Source: Cellvibrionaceae bacterium AOL6 (GTDB lineage Bacteria > Pseudomonadota > Gammaproteobacteria > Pseudomonadales > Cellvibrionaceae). From it: 64,000 bases of DNA. The stretch is from assembly GCA_003265435.1 (NCBI GenBank), contig NOXC01000005.1:186001-250000 (forward strand), written 5' to 3'. The position numbers and the translations under genes are program-made. Positions 44,728-52,941 of this stretch are shown piece by piece; positions within the stretch are counted from its first letter, which is position 1; each line of letters begins with the position of its first letter. The notes beneath the pieces are model-generated. The model ran no database searches. It was not told the origin of the DNA and was given only the letters and a program-made list of their open reading frames with translations.

Positions 44728-44894
44728 CATTAACCCTTTTGTGTTTCCGGTGGTGTCGTTGTTGTACCAATACCACTGTGCTGTCAGTGCTGCGATGTGC
44801 GGACCGGGCCGCGACATCGTGCAAGAATGGTACAACGGCGCTTATCAACAAGGAAGCCTCTTTTCGTTTTTTTATAACAAAAAGCACACAACCA

Positions 44895-47141
44895 CTACTT
44901 CTCAAGCACCTCCGCACCACTGACATTCTGGAAGCCTCGTGGCAGCTTGTTTCCACGCCGACCACGCTCACCCATGTAGTGTTCCAGGTCTTTAAACTTC
45001 AAGCTCAAATGGCGCTTGCCGGAATACACCGTCAGCGATTCCGCCTCCGACACCACATTCAGCGCAACCAGGAACTCTTCCCTTGCCTGCGCACGTGCCG
45101 ACGGAATGCCAATAATCTTGTTGCCCTTACCGCGCGCCAACTGTGGCAGGTCCGCCACTGGGAACACCAACATGCGCCCCTCGTTGCTGATCGCCACCAG
45201 CCAGCTCGATGAGACGTCATCGAACACCAACGGCGGCAGGACCCGCGCGGCTTTCGGTAGGTTCAATACGGCCTTGCCCGCTTTATTCTTGGAGTGCAGC
45301 TCCGCCATCGAGGTGACAAAACCGTAACCGGCATCTGAGGCCAGCAGCACCAGTTGCGCATCCGTCCCCATCATCAGGCCCTCAAAGCTTGCCCCGCTGG
45401 GTGGATTCAATTTGCCCGTTACCGGTTCGCCCTGCCCTCGCGCGGACGGCAAGGTGTGTGCCGGCAGAGAGTAACTTCGCCCGTGAGAATCGAGCAGCAC
45501 CACATTCTGATTACTCTTGCCGCGCGCGGAGAAACGGTAGTGATCACCGGCTTTGTAGTTCAGGCTTTCCGGGTCAATGTCGTGTCCCTTCGCGGCGCGA
45601 ATCCAGCCTTTGTCCGACAGGACGACAGTCACCGGGTCGGAGCTGAGCAGATCGGTTTCGCTGAATGCGCGCGACTCGCCACGCTCAACCAGAGGCGAAC
45701 GGCGCTCATCACCGTATTCCTTGGCCACTTCAAGCAGCTCCTTGCGAATCAGGTTTTTGAGCTTGCGCGCGGAGCCCAGCGTCGACTCCAACTGCTCACG
45801 CTCTTTGTTCAGTTCGGTCTGCTCATCGCGTATTTTCATTTCTTCGAGTCGCGCGAGCTGACGCAGGCGGGTATCGAGAATGTAGTTCGCTTGATCCTCA
45901 CTGAGCTCAAAGCGCTCCATCAACACCTGCTTGGGGTGCTCTTCGGTACGGATAATATGAATGACTTCATCGAGATTGAGGAACGCAACCAACAGGCCAT
46001 CGAGTAAATGAAGACGGCGCAGTACCCAGTCCAGGCGATGCTGAAGACGCCGCCGCACGGTGACCATACGGAAGCTCAGCCATTCGGACAGGATGGTGTT
46101 CAAGGCTTTGACGGCCGGGCGACCATCGATGCCGATCAGGTTGATGTTGACCCGATAGTTGTGCTCCAACTCCGTTGTAGCGAACAGGTGGTCCATCAAC
46201 GCGTCGATGTCCACACGGTTCGATTTCGGCACGATGACTAGGCGAGTGGGATTTTCGTGATCACTCTCGTCGCGCAGGTCTGTCACCATGGGGAGTTTTT
46301 TCGCCTGCATCTGGGCGGAAATCTGCTCCAGAATCTTAGCGCCACTGACCTGATGAGGCAGAGCGGTAATCACCACGTCGCCGTCTTCGCGATGCCATAC
46401 GGCACGCATTTTCAATGAACCGCGACCGGTTTCGTAAATTCTTTGAATCTCGCTGCGCGGGGTGATGAGCTCCGCATCGGTCGGCATGTCGGGCCCTTTG
46501 ATGAACTCGCACAGCTCCGCCACGCTTGCGTCCGGGTTGCCCAGCAAATGTACGGTTGCGTCGATCACTTCCCGCAGGTTGTGTGGCGGAATGTCCGTCG
46601 CCATACCCACCGCAATGCCTGTCACGCCATTGAGCAGCACCGTCGGCGCGCGCGCCGGTAACACCTTCGGCTCATCGAGCGTGCCATCGAAGTTGGGCTG
46701 CCAGTCCACCGTGCCCTGACCGAGCTCACTGAGGTAGACCTCAGTAAAACGAGACAGCCGAGCCTCGGTGTAACGCATCGCGGCGAAGGATTTAGGGTCA
46801 TCCTGTGAACCCCAGTTGCCCTGTCCATCCACCAGCGGATAGCGATAGGAGAAAGGCTGTGCCATCAGCACCATCGCTTCATAGGACGCACTGTCCCCGT
46901 GAGGATGGTATTTACCAATCACGTCGCCCACCGTGCGCGCAGACTTCTTGTACTTCGCACTCGCTTTCAGGCCGAGCTCGCTCATCGCATAGATAATGCG
47001 ACGCTGTACGGGTTTCAGGCCATCCCCAATGTGCGGCAGGGCGCGATCGAGGATCACATACATCGAATAGTCGAGATAGGCCTTTTCGGTGTACTGCTTG
47101 AGCGAGATCTGTTCTTCAGCAAATGGGAATTCAGTAGACAT
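44895..47141 (-). CDS. parC: DNA topoisomerase IV subunit A
   Basis: 748 residues, matching ParC (E. coli 752) and shorter than GyrA. Decatenates daughter chromosomes together with ParE. Catalytic Tyr in [11 protein letters not shown]. The quinolone-resistance region reads [16 protein letters not shown] with Ser and Glu at the positions of E. coli Ser80 and Glu84, that is, the drug-sensitive form. The C-terminal beta-pinwheel region is shorter than in GyrA and no GyrA-box is obvious, consistent with ParC. parE is not in the window. Confidence 0.96.
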   Translation of the reverse strand: MSTEFPFAEEQISLKQYTEKAYLDYSMYVILDRALPHIGDGLKPVQRRIIYAMSELGLKASAKYKKSARTVGDVIGKYHPHGDSASYEAMVLMAQPFSYRYPLVDGQGNWGSQDDPKSFAAMRYTEARLSRFTEVYLSELGQGTVDWQPNFDGTLDEPKVLPARAPTVLLNGVTGIAVGMATDIPPHNLREVIDATVHLLGNPDASVAELCEFIKGPDMPTDAELITPRSEIQRIYETGRGSLKMRAVWHREDGDVVITALPHQVSGAKILEQISAQMQAKKLPMVTDLRDESDHENPTRLVIVPKSNRVDIDALMDHLFATTELEHNYRVNINLIGIDGRPAVKALNTILSEWLSFRMVTVRRRLQHRLDWVLRRLHLLDGLLVAFLNLDEVIHIIRTEEHPKQVLMERFELSEDQANYILDTRLRQLARLEEMKIRDEQTELNKEREQLESTLGSARKLKNLIRKELLEVAKEYGDERRSPLVERGESRAFSETDLLSSDPVTVVLSDKGWIRAAKGHDIDPESLNYKAGDHYRFSARGKSNQNVVLLDSHGRSYSLPAHTLPSARGQGEPVTGKLNPPSGASFEGLMMGTDAQLVLLASDAGYGFVTSMAELHSKNKAGKAVLNLPKAARVLPPLVFDDVSSSWLVAISNEGRMLVFPVADLPQLARGKGNKIIGIPSARAQAREEFLVALNVVSEAESLTVYSGKRHLSLKFKDLEHYMGERGRRGNKLPRGFQNVSGAEVLEK

Positions 47142-47249
47142 GTTTTCGGATGTGATCAGTGAATGGAACGCCGAGCGTTATAACAGAAGCGCTGTAGCGC
47201 TTCAATTGACCGGCGGCAAGGCGCCGGGATTCGGGCCGCCGTTGGGCAC

Positions 47250-47645
47250 TTACTCCGCGGCTTCCCGGTCGATGTCTTCGAGGAGGTCGAGTGGCTCCAG
47301 CTCAATGCCTTCCAGTTCGTGATTCCAGTTCACACCCACCAGCATCAGGTCGCTGTGCATGCCGGGCAGCCAATCGTCCAGCAATTCCTCCAGCGCAATG
47401 GGCACCACCTCGTACTCCGCCCATTCGTCGCGGCAATGCAACTGCGCGTACTCCGGTTGCGACCACAGCGGCATCACATCCAATTCGTCGTTATCGACCG
47501 AGGGACACAGCGCAAAGCCCTCCTCCCCCTCGAGCGCCCAGACACAGCCCGTATCGATCGCTTCAGCCAGAAACTGTTCGTAATTTTCTTCGGGGTCATC
47601 GCCCAGCGCTTGCAAATCGGTCATGCCGTCCTCCAATTCAGACAT
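47250..47645 (-). CDS. DUF2750 protein
   Basis: 131 residues, acidic. The order of motifs fits DUF2750: an N-terminal helix with YEQFLAEAIDTGCVWALEGEEG, FALCPSVDNDELDVMPLWSQ and a later HCRDEWAEYEVVPIALEEL. No signal peptide or membrane segment, so a cytoplasmic protein of unknown role. It lies upstream of parC, 108 bp away, and just downstream of the gloC-like gene. Confidence 0.78.
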   Translation of the reverse strand: MSELEDGMTDLQALGDDPEENYEQFLAEAIDTGCVWALEGEEGFALCPSVDNDELDVMPLWSQPEYAQLHCRDEWAEYEVVPIALEELLDDWLPGMHSDLMLVGVNWNHELEGIELEPLDLLEDIDREAAE

Positions 47646-47696
47646 TCAAGACACGCCGCCGTGTCGGGTGAGAAATAGGGCTTTGCCCCGCTCCGC

Positions 47697-48341
47697 TTAA
47701 CCGAAGCGATGATCGGCCACAAAGGGATTGTGTTTGCGCTCCGCGCCAAAGTCGGACTCAGGTCCGTGCCCTGGCACAAAACGCACCTCGTCCCCTAGTG
47801 GAAAGAGAGTGTGACGAATCGAGTTTAACAACTGCTCGTGGTCGCCCATTGGGAAATCCGTGCGCCCGATCGAACCCTGGAACAACACATCCCCGACGAA
47901 GGCCTGCTGCGACGCCGCGTGATAGAACACCACATGGCCCGGTGTATGACCGGGACAATGCAGGACCTCCAGCGTCTGCTCGCCGACCTGAACAGTGTCA
48001 CCATGCTCCAGCCATTGGTCCGGAGTAAAGGCCGCAACGGGCTCAAAGCCCATCATTTGGGCCTGGGCATCGAGCGCATCAATCCAGAAACTGTCTGCGC
48101 GATGCGGCCCGATCACCGGCACCTCCGACTCGCGCTTCATGGCCGCCGTACCGCCCACATGGTCGAGGTGGCCGTGGGTCAGCAGAATCTTTTCCAGCGT
48201 CAAATCCAGTTCCGTGAGCTTGCGGCGGATCTGATCCACGTCACCTCCCGGGTCAATCACTGCGGCTTTGGCGCTGTTTTCGCACCAGATGATACTGCAA
48301 TTCTGCTGGTAATGAGTGACAGGAACGGTGCAATACTTCAT
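47697..48341 (-). CDS. gloC: Metallo-beta-lactamase fold hydrolase, GloC-like (type II glyoxalase)
   Basis: 214 residues, the length of E. coli YcbL/GloC, and clearly shorter than GloB. Metal-binding motif THGHLDHVGG, then HCPGHTPGHVVFYH, VGDVLF and a final VPGHGPESDFGAERKHNPF that the family uses for substrate contact. Hydrolyses S-lactoylglutathione in the glyoxal pathway. Cytoplasmic. Divergent from the CheC-like gene. Confidence 0.88.
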   Translation of the reverse strand: MKYCTVPVTHYQQNCSIIWCENSAKAAVIDPGGDVDQIRRKLTELDLTLEKILLTHGHLDHVGGTAAMKRESEVPVIGPHRADSFWIDALDAQAQMMGFEPVAAFTPDQWLEHGDTVQVGEQTLEVLHCPGHTPGHVVFYHAASQQAFVGDVLFQGSIGRTDFPMGDHEQLLNSIRHTLFPLGDEVRFVPGHGPESDFGAERKHNPFVADHRFG

Positions 48342-48439
48342 GAGTTCAGCCTCAAAACGGCCTCATTGGGGATAAGTCGGTAAATTTTCAGGCATTTTAT
48401 CGTGACCGGTCTAGAATAGTTAGTACACCGTTATTTTGT

Positions 48440-49057
48440 TTGAAGGACAGAGCCATTCTCACGTTAAGCGAAGACATACGCGATTGCCTGCAAGAGGTAT
48501 CCAACGTCGCGATGGGGCAGGCTGGCGATAAGCTGGCGAGACTGCTCGACACCTTTGTCGTGCTGTCGATTCCTCATATTGAACTGATGCAGCCCTCGGA
48601 CATCATGATGGCCCTGAACTCTGTCGACGCCAACACGTCTGTATCGGGCGTCTGCCAGGGCTTCATCGGCGGCGGGATCAGTGGTGAAGCGATGCTGCTG
48701 TTCAACGACACCAGTTTCGCCGACCTCGCTAAAATCATGAAATACGAGGGTGAACTCGACGAGCAGGCCGAACGCGAATTGCTGATGGACACCACTAACG
48801 TGTTGTTTGGCGCCTGCCTCAATGGCATTGCGGAGCAGATCGACATGGAATTCAGCTACGGCCCGCCCATGGTACTGGGGCAACACCAACCGATCTCGGC
48901 GCTCTTCGACAGCCAAACCGCCAAATGGGATCAGGCTCTGGTGACGGAAATCAGCTACGAATTGGAAAACTACAACGTGCATTGCGACCTTCTGATCGTG
49001 ATGACCGAGTCCTCTCTGGAGCTGCTGTTCAAAAAACTGGACTACTTGTTAGCCTGA
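48440..49057 (+). CDS. CheC-like chemotaxis phosphatase
   Basis: 205 residues if started at the TTG at 48440. The ATT at 48455 has AAGGA exactly 7 nt upstream and may be the true start, as an ATT start is known in infC and pcnB of E. coli. Two helix pairs carry the CheC/CheX phosphatase pattern E-x-x-N: LQEVSNVAMGQAGDKLARLL in the first half and DTTNVLFGACLNGIAEQIDM in the second, where Thr/Asp precede the Asn. Such proteins dephosphorylate CheY-like regulators. No che operon is near; a GGDEF gene follows after 13 nt, so it may control c-di-GMP signalling instead. Confidence 0.82.
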   Translation: MKDRAILTLSEDIRDCLQEVSNVAMGQAGDKLARLLDTFVVLSIPHIELMQPSDIMMALNSVDANTSVSGVCQGFIGGGISGEAMLLFNDTSFADLAKIMKYEGELDEQAERELLMDTTNVLFGACLNGIAEQIDMEFSYGPPMVLGQHQPISALFDSQTAKWDQALVTEISYELENYNVHCDLLIVMTESSLELLFKKLDYLLA

Positions 49058-49070
49058 GCGCCTCAAGCGT

Positions 49071-50033
49071 ATGAGCAAAGCGGACAATTTCCTGAAAGAC
49101 TTCCACTGGTTGATGGACGTACTCCAGTTCATCGACGTGGGCTTGGTCATTCTCGACCGCGATTTCAAAATCCAGCTCTGGAATGCGTTCATGCAGAATC
49201 ACAGTGCAATGGATTCTGCGGATGTGCTAGGTAAGGATATCTTCGAGACCTTCCCGGAGCTGCCTGAAAACTGGTTTCGCGGCAAGGCCAACTCCGTCTT
49301 TAGCCTGCATAACTCGGCCTTTACGACTTGGGAGCAGCGCCCCTACCTGTTCCGCTTCCGCAGCTATCGCCCGATTACCAGCTCTGCGGAATACATGTTT
49401 CAGAACAGCACCATCATCCCGCTGAAAGACACCACCGGCAATGTTGATCACATTTGCCTGATTCTCTATGACGTGACTGAAGTGGCGATGAATCGCCTTA
49501 AAATCCAGGCGGCGAATGCCGAGCTGCACCGCATCAGCCGCACCGACGGGCTGACCGGCCTGCTCAATCGCAAGACTTGGGAAATCGAACTCGAGACCGA
49601 GTTCAAACGTTACACCCGCTACGGGCAGATGAGCTCACTGATCATGTTCGACATTGATCACTTCAAACGCATCAACGACGGTCACGGCCACCCGGCGGGC
49701 GATGAGGTGATTCGACAAACGGCGGCCACTGCTGCGGCCTGCATCCGCGATGTCGATATCGCCGGGCGTTATGGTGGCGAAGAATTCGCCATACTGCTGA
49801 CCAATACCCCACCCGAAGGGGCCAAAGTCGTCGCTGAGCGCATTCGACAGCGCATCGAGCAGCTCGAAGTCTTCTATGAAGGGCAGGCCATCAAATTCAC
49901 GGTCAGCCTCGGGATTTCCGGGCTCTCGCCCAATTTCAGCGAGACCACACACTGGATCGACGCGGCCGACAAAGGCCTCTATGAAGCCAAGCGTGGTGGG
50001 CGCAACAACAGCGTGATCTTCACCGGCGAATAA
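49071..50033 (+). CDS. PAS-GGDEF diguanylate cyclase
   Basis: 320 residues. A PAS domain (about 10-145, FIDVGLVILDRDFKIQLWNA) precedes a GGDEF domain (about 155-315) with an intact active site GGEEF and a product-inhibition I-site RDVD exactly five residues upstream (RDVD-IAGRY-GGEEF). So it should make c-di-GMP with feedback control. No membrane segment, hence cytoplasmic. Co-transcribed with the CheC-like gene by spacing of 13 nt, and the chemoreceptor gene follows 189 bp downstream. Confidence 0.92.
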   Translation: MSKADNFLKDFHWLMDVLQFIDVGLVILDRDFKIQLWNAFMQNHSAMDSADVLGKDIFETFPELPENWFRGKANSVFSLHNSAFTTWEQRPYLFRFRSYRPITSSAEYMFQNSTIIPLKDTTGNVDHICLILYDVTEVAMNRLKIQAANAELHRISRTDGLTGLLNRKTWEIELETEFKRYTRYGQMSSLIMFDIDHFKRINDGHGHPAGDEVIRQTAATAAACIRDVDIAGRYGGEEFAILLTNTPPEGAKVVAERIRQRIEQLEVFYEGQAIKFTVSLGISGLSPNFSETTHWIDAADKGLYEAKRGGRNNSVIFTGE

Positions 50034-50204
50034 CGCTTCCCAAGCACACCAGCGCCCACTTCTGGCGATTTTTTTGGCGTATACATAATTTGGGGATGCG
50101 TCACGAAAGAATGCAGACTACACTCTTTAGTGGGCCACGCAGAGGCTCGGATTCAAGCTTGGCGCTGACGTGCCGATGATCTACTTAATCCAGACTCGAC
50201 CGAC

Positions 50205-50212
50205 AACAAGAA
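50205..50212 (+). promoter_or_regulatory. CA motif overlapping the chemoreceptor ribosome-binding region
   Basis: AACAAGAA fits AAnAAnAA, the Hfq/Crc binding motif of Pseudomonas, and lies 10 nt upstream of the ATG at 50223, within the purine stretch that serves as Shine-Dalgarno. A protein bound here would block initiation. A single 8-nt match can also arise by chance. Confidence 0.4.
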
Positions 50213-50222
50213 AGATATAAAT

Positions 50223-51716
50223 ATGATGAAACGCTCCCTTTCCACCAAGCTCATGGCAGCATTGACGGTCACCATTACCGTCGTGGCGGGCATAATTCTG
50301 CTCGTCAACTATCAAATCATCTCAGGCACGGAAGAGAAAAAATTTGAGCGCGATACGCAAGCGCAAATCGACCTGATCAATTCATCCCTGCTCGAACCGG
50401 TATTCGCCTACGACTACCAGCAGATCGAAGCGATTGCCAAATCCCTCGTCAACACCGAACTCGTCACCGAGATCGAAATCACGGATCACCGCGGCAAAGA
50501 ACTCGGCGCTGCAGTGGAAGAAGTGGTCGACAAGGCTGAGAAAGTCGAACAGGGGGGGCTGGAACTGATCCGCAATGATCAATTGATCGGCTACTACACC
50601 ATCGTCTTCTCCAAGAAGCAGCTTGAAGGGGTCGTCAACGGCCAAACCAAGCTCAGCATTTTCATTATTCTCGCACTGATGGCGGCGACCCTGGCAGCCG
50701 TGTTTATGCTGACCTCTCGCATGATCGTCAAGCCCGTACAGGCCGTCTCGGACTCGCTGGCTGAAATTGCACAGGGCGGAGGGGACCTGAGCCGCAAACT
50801 GCCGACCACCAGCCGCGATGAAATCGCGGAACTCAGTGGCAATTTCAACGCGGTAATGGAGCAGATTGGCGGCATCATCGGCTCTGTAATGCAGGTGACC
50901 AACAAAGTGGGTGACAGCGTGCTCGAAATCGGCAGCGCATCGATCAGCACTGTAAACTCGACCGATCAACAGCTCAAAGAAACCGAGCAAGTGGCTGCGG
51001 CACTGAACGAAATGTCCTCAACTGCTGAAGAAGTTGCGCGCTCAGCCAGTGCCACGGCAGAAAAGACCAAAGAAGCCAGCCAGTCGACCGAAGCCGGCGC
51101 GCGCATCATGAACAGCTCGCAGGAAACGATTCAAAAACTCACCGAGCAGATCGAAGCGACGGCCACCAAGATTCAGGTACTCAAAGACAACAGCGAAAAC
51201 ATCGGTTCGGTGATGGAAGTCATTCGCTCCATTGCCGAGCAAACCAACTTGCTCGCTCTGAACGCCGCGATCGAAGCCGCGCGTGCGGGTGAACAGGGCC
51301 GGGGCTTTGCCGTGGTCGCAGATGAAGTTCGCTCGCTGGCTCAGAAGACGCAAAACTCGACCGAAGAGATTGAGTCGATCATCAGCCAGCTACAGAAAGC
51401 GGCCGACGAAGCGCACGCGTCAATGAACACCAGCATTAACTCAGTACAGGAAACCATCGAGACCTCCGCGCAAGTGAAGGACTCACTCGAAAGCATCCAG
51501 CTGAGCGTGAACACCATCAACGACATGAACCACCAGATTGCCACCGCCGCGGAAGAGCAAAGTGCCGTGGTAGATGATGTAAGCAAGATCATCACTGCCA
51601 TCTACTCGCTCTCTGAGCAGGTCGCTGAAAACGCGAAAGTGGTCAGCAAGTCCGCTGATGACCTGTCTCACGAAAGCTCAGAGCTCAACAGTCAGCTCGG
51701 CAAATTCAAGATTTAA
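50223..51716 (+). CDS. Methyl-accepting chemotaxis protein
   Basis: 497 residues. First membrane segment about 9-33, a periplasmic sensing domain of about 110 residues (34-145), a second membrane segment (about 146-168), HAMP, and the long coiled-coil signalling domain with the hairpin tip [20 protein letters not shown] then [21 protein letters not shown]. The small sensing domain has a single-PAS/Cache size. No C-terminal pentapeptide for CheR tethering is seen. The start may be the first or second ATG (50223 or 50226). It is followed by a bidirectional hairpin. A CA motif overlaps its ribosome-binding region. Confidence 0.93.
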   Translation: MMKRSLSTKLMAALTVTITVVAGIILLVNYQIISGTEEKKFERDTQAQIDLINSSLLEPVFAYDYQQIEAIAKSLVNTELVTEIEITDHRGKELGAAVEEVVDKAEKVEQGGLELIRNDQLIGYYTIVFSKKQLEGVVNGQTKLSIFIILALMAATLAAVFMLTSRMIVKPVQAVSDSLAEIAQGGGDLSRKLPTTSRDEIAELSGNFNAVMEQIGGIIGSVMQVTNKVGDSVLEIGSASISTVNSTDQQLKETEQVAAALNEMSSTAEEVARSASATAEKTKEASQSTEAGARIMNSSQETIQKLTEQIEATATKIQVLKDNSENIGSVMEVIRSIAEQTNLLALNAAIEAARAGEQGRGFAVVADEVRSLAQKTQNSTEEIESIISQLQKAADEAHASMNTSINSVQETIETSAQVKDSLESIQLSVNTINDMNHQIATAAEEQSAVVDDVSKIITAIYSLSEQVAENAKVVSKSADDLSHESSELNSQLGKFKI

Positions 51717-51730
51717 ACCTTCCAATCTAC

Positions 51731-51750
51731 AGGGGGCTCTTAAGCCCCCT
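51731..51750. terminator. Bidirectional hairpin between the chemoreceptor and the Omp85-like gene
   Basis: AGGGGGCT (51731-51738), loop CTTA, AGCCCCCT (51743-51750), 14 nt after the chemoreceptor stop and 7 nt beyond the end of the convergent gene. GC-rich with no long T-tract. Confidence 0.75.
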
Positions 51751-51756
51751 GCTTCC

Positions 51757-52842
51757 TCAAAACGCATTCCCGAACTGCATATAGAGCCCGTGGTTGTCGC
51801 CTTTACCGGAAGCAAATTCCAAACGCACCACCATGCCCTCCTCCGGTTTGAGTAAATAGGTCACCCCCGCTCCTGCAGCCGGAAACCAGTTTTCATCACT
51901 GTCACACGCGGCATCTTCACCATAGAGGCAGGCTGCACCGACAAAGGCCGTCGCTCCCCAACGGGTCGTGATTTGATAGCGCTCTTCTACCTCGATGCTG
52001 GTTGCATTCGGTGCGAGATATTCACCTCGCGTGTAGCCACGTAGGTCAACCGAGCTGTAGCCGCTGCGCGGCGCATCATTGGTCCAGCGCCCCGTCACCC
52101 GCGACGCGACCACATGGCGTTCGGCAAAACCCCAGTAGTGAGAAAAATTCGCGGAGTAGGCATCAAAACTCACATCTCCACCCAGTGACTCCCGAAATGC
52201 GCTGTTGCTGACGTTGAGCCAGGAACCCGACCGAGGGGAATTTTGCTGATTGCGCGTATCCCGTTCGATGACCAGACCCAAGGCATTGCTCGAAAAGCCG
52301 GTCAGCCCCAAGAGCGTTAGCAAGGTCTGCGTTTTTTGATCGCGCGCTTTGATTTCATAGTCCATTGCGAGCACTTGTGCACCGACATACCAGCCGTGAG
52401 GAAGGCCTCGCAAATATTGCACGAAGCCGATATTGAGATCATCGGTGGTTTCCGCCTTGAGGCCGGTCCCCAGGAAGTCTTCGTAACTGTTCTCGATATT
52501 GCCGTGCACGACCCCTGCCAACACTCGATGCCGGTCTTCCGCAAAATAGAGGCGACTGAAAGCACCGTAGACCGACGAGTCGGTATCGCTGTACGAACCC
52601 ATTGCCGCCACCATAGAGGTGGGCGAACCTTCGTCCGCTTTAAACAGGTAACCGGCCATCGCGCCCAATGAATTCCCCATCTTGGGGCTGCTGCTGAGTG
52701 TCGGCGTCAGCAGCCAAGGGCTTTCCGGCTTTTTCTCTGCGGCCTCTTCGGCACTGGCGAGCCCGGCGCACAACATGCCACCCCCGATCCAGGCCCAACT
52801 CTGCAACAGCAGCGCACGACGCACCCACTTCCCACTCCCCAT
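51757..52842 (-). CDS. Outer-membrane beta-barrel of the Omp85/D15 type, without POTRA domains
   Basis: 361 residues. An N-terminal signal peptide (RRALLLQSWAWIGGGMLCAG ending LASAEEA) is followed directly by amphipathic strands that end in the aromatic C-terminus MQFGNAF typical of outer-membrane barrels. The L6-loop element of Omp85 proteins is recognisable as VDLRGYTRGEYL (usual VRGY). There are no POTRA repeats, so it is not BamA or TamA; it resembles the short D15-like barrels (surface antigen family) of unknown function. Two Cys pairs may form a loop disulfide. It is divergent from glnE. Confidence 0.8.
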   Translation of the reverse strand: MGSGKWVRRALLLQSWAWIGGGMLCAGLASAEEAAEKKPESPWLLTPTLSSSPKMGNSLGAMAGYLFKADEGSPTSMVAAMGSYSDTDSSVYGAFSRLYFAEDRHRVLAGVVHGNIENSYEDFLGTGLKAETTDDLNIGFVQYLRGLPHGWYVGAQVLAMDYEIKARDQKTQTLLTLLGLTGFSSNALGLVIERDTRNQQNSPRSGSWLNVSNSAFRESLGGDVSFDAYSANFSHYWGFAERHVVASRVTGRWTNDAPRSGYSSVDLRGYTRGEYLAPNATSIEVEERYQITTRWGATAFVGAACLYGEDAACDSDENWFPAAGAGVTYLLKPEEGMVVRLEFASGKGDNHGLYMQFGNAF

Positions 52843-52941
52843 TCCTTTCTCCCTAGCATTTACATTACATCCGCGTCAGGTCAGCATGACCGCGCTTTTT
52901 CTGAATGCTACCATTTATCATCGGCAACGATTGAGAACGTC

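Noticed and set aside
46800-47000. Quinolone-resistance change in ParC
   Set aside because: The Ser and Glu at the E. coli 80 and 84 positions are present, so no resistance allele is evident.
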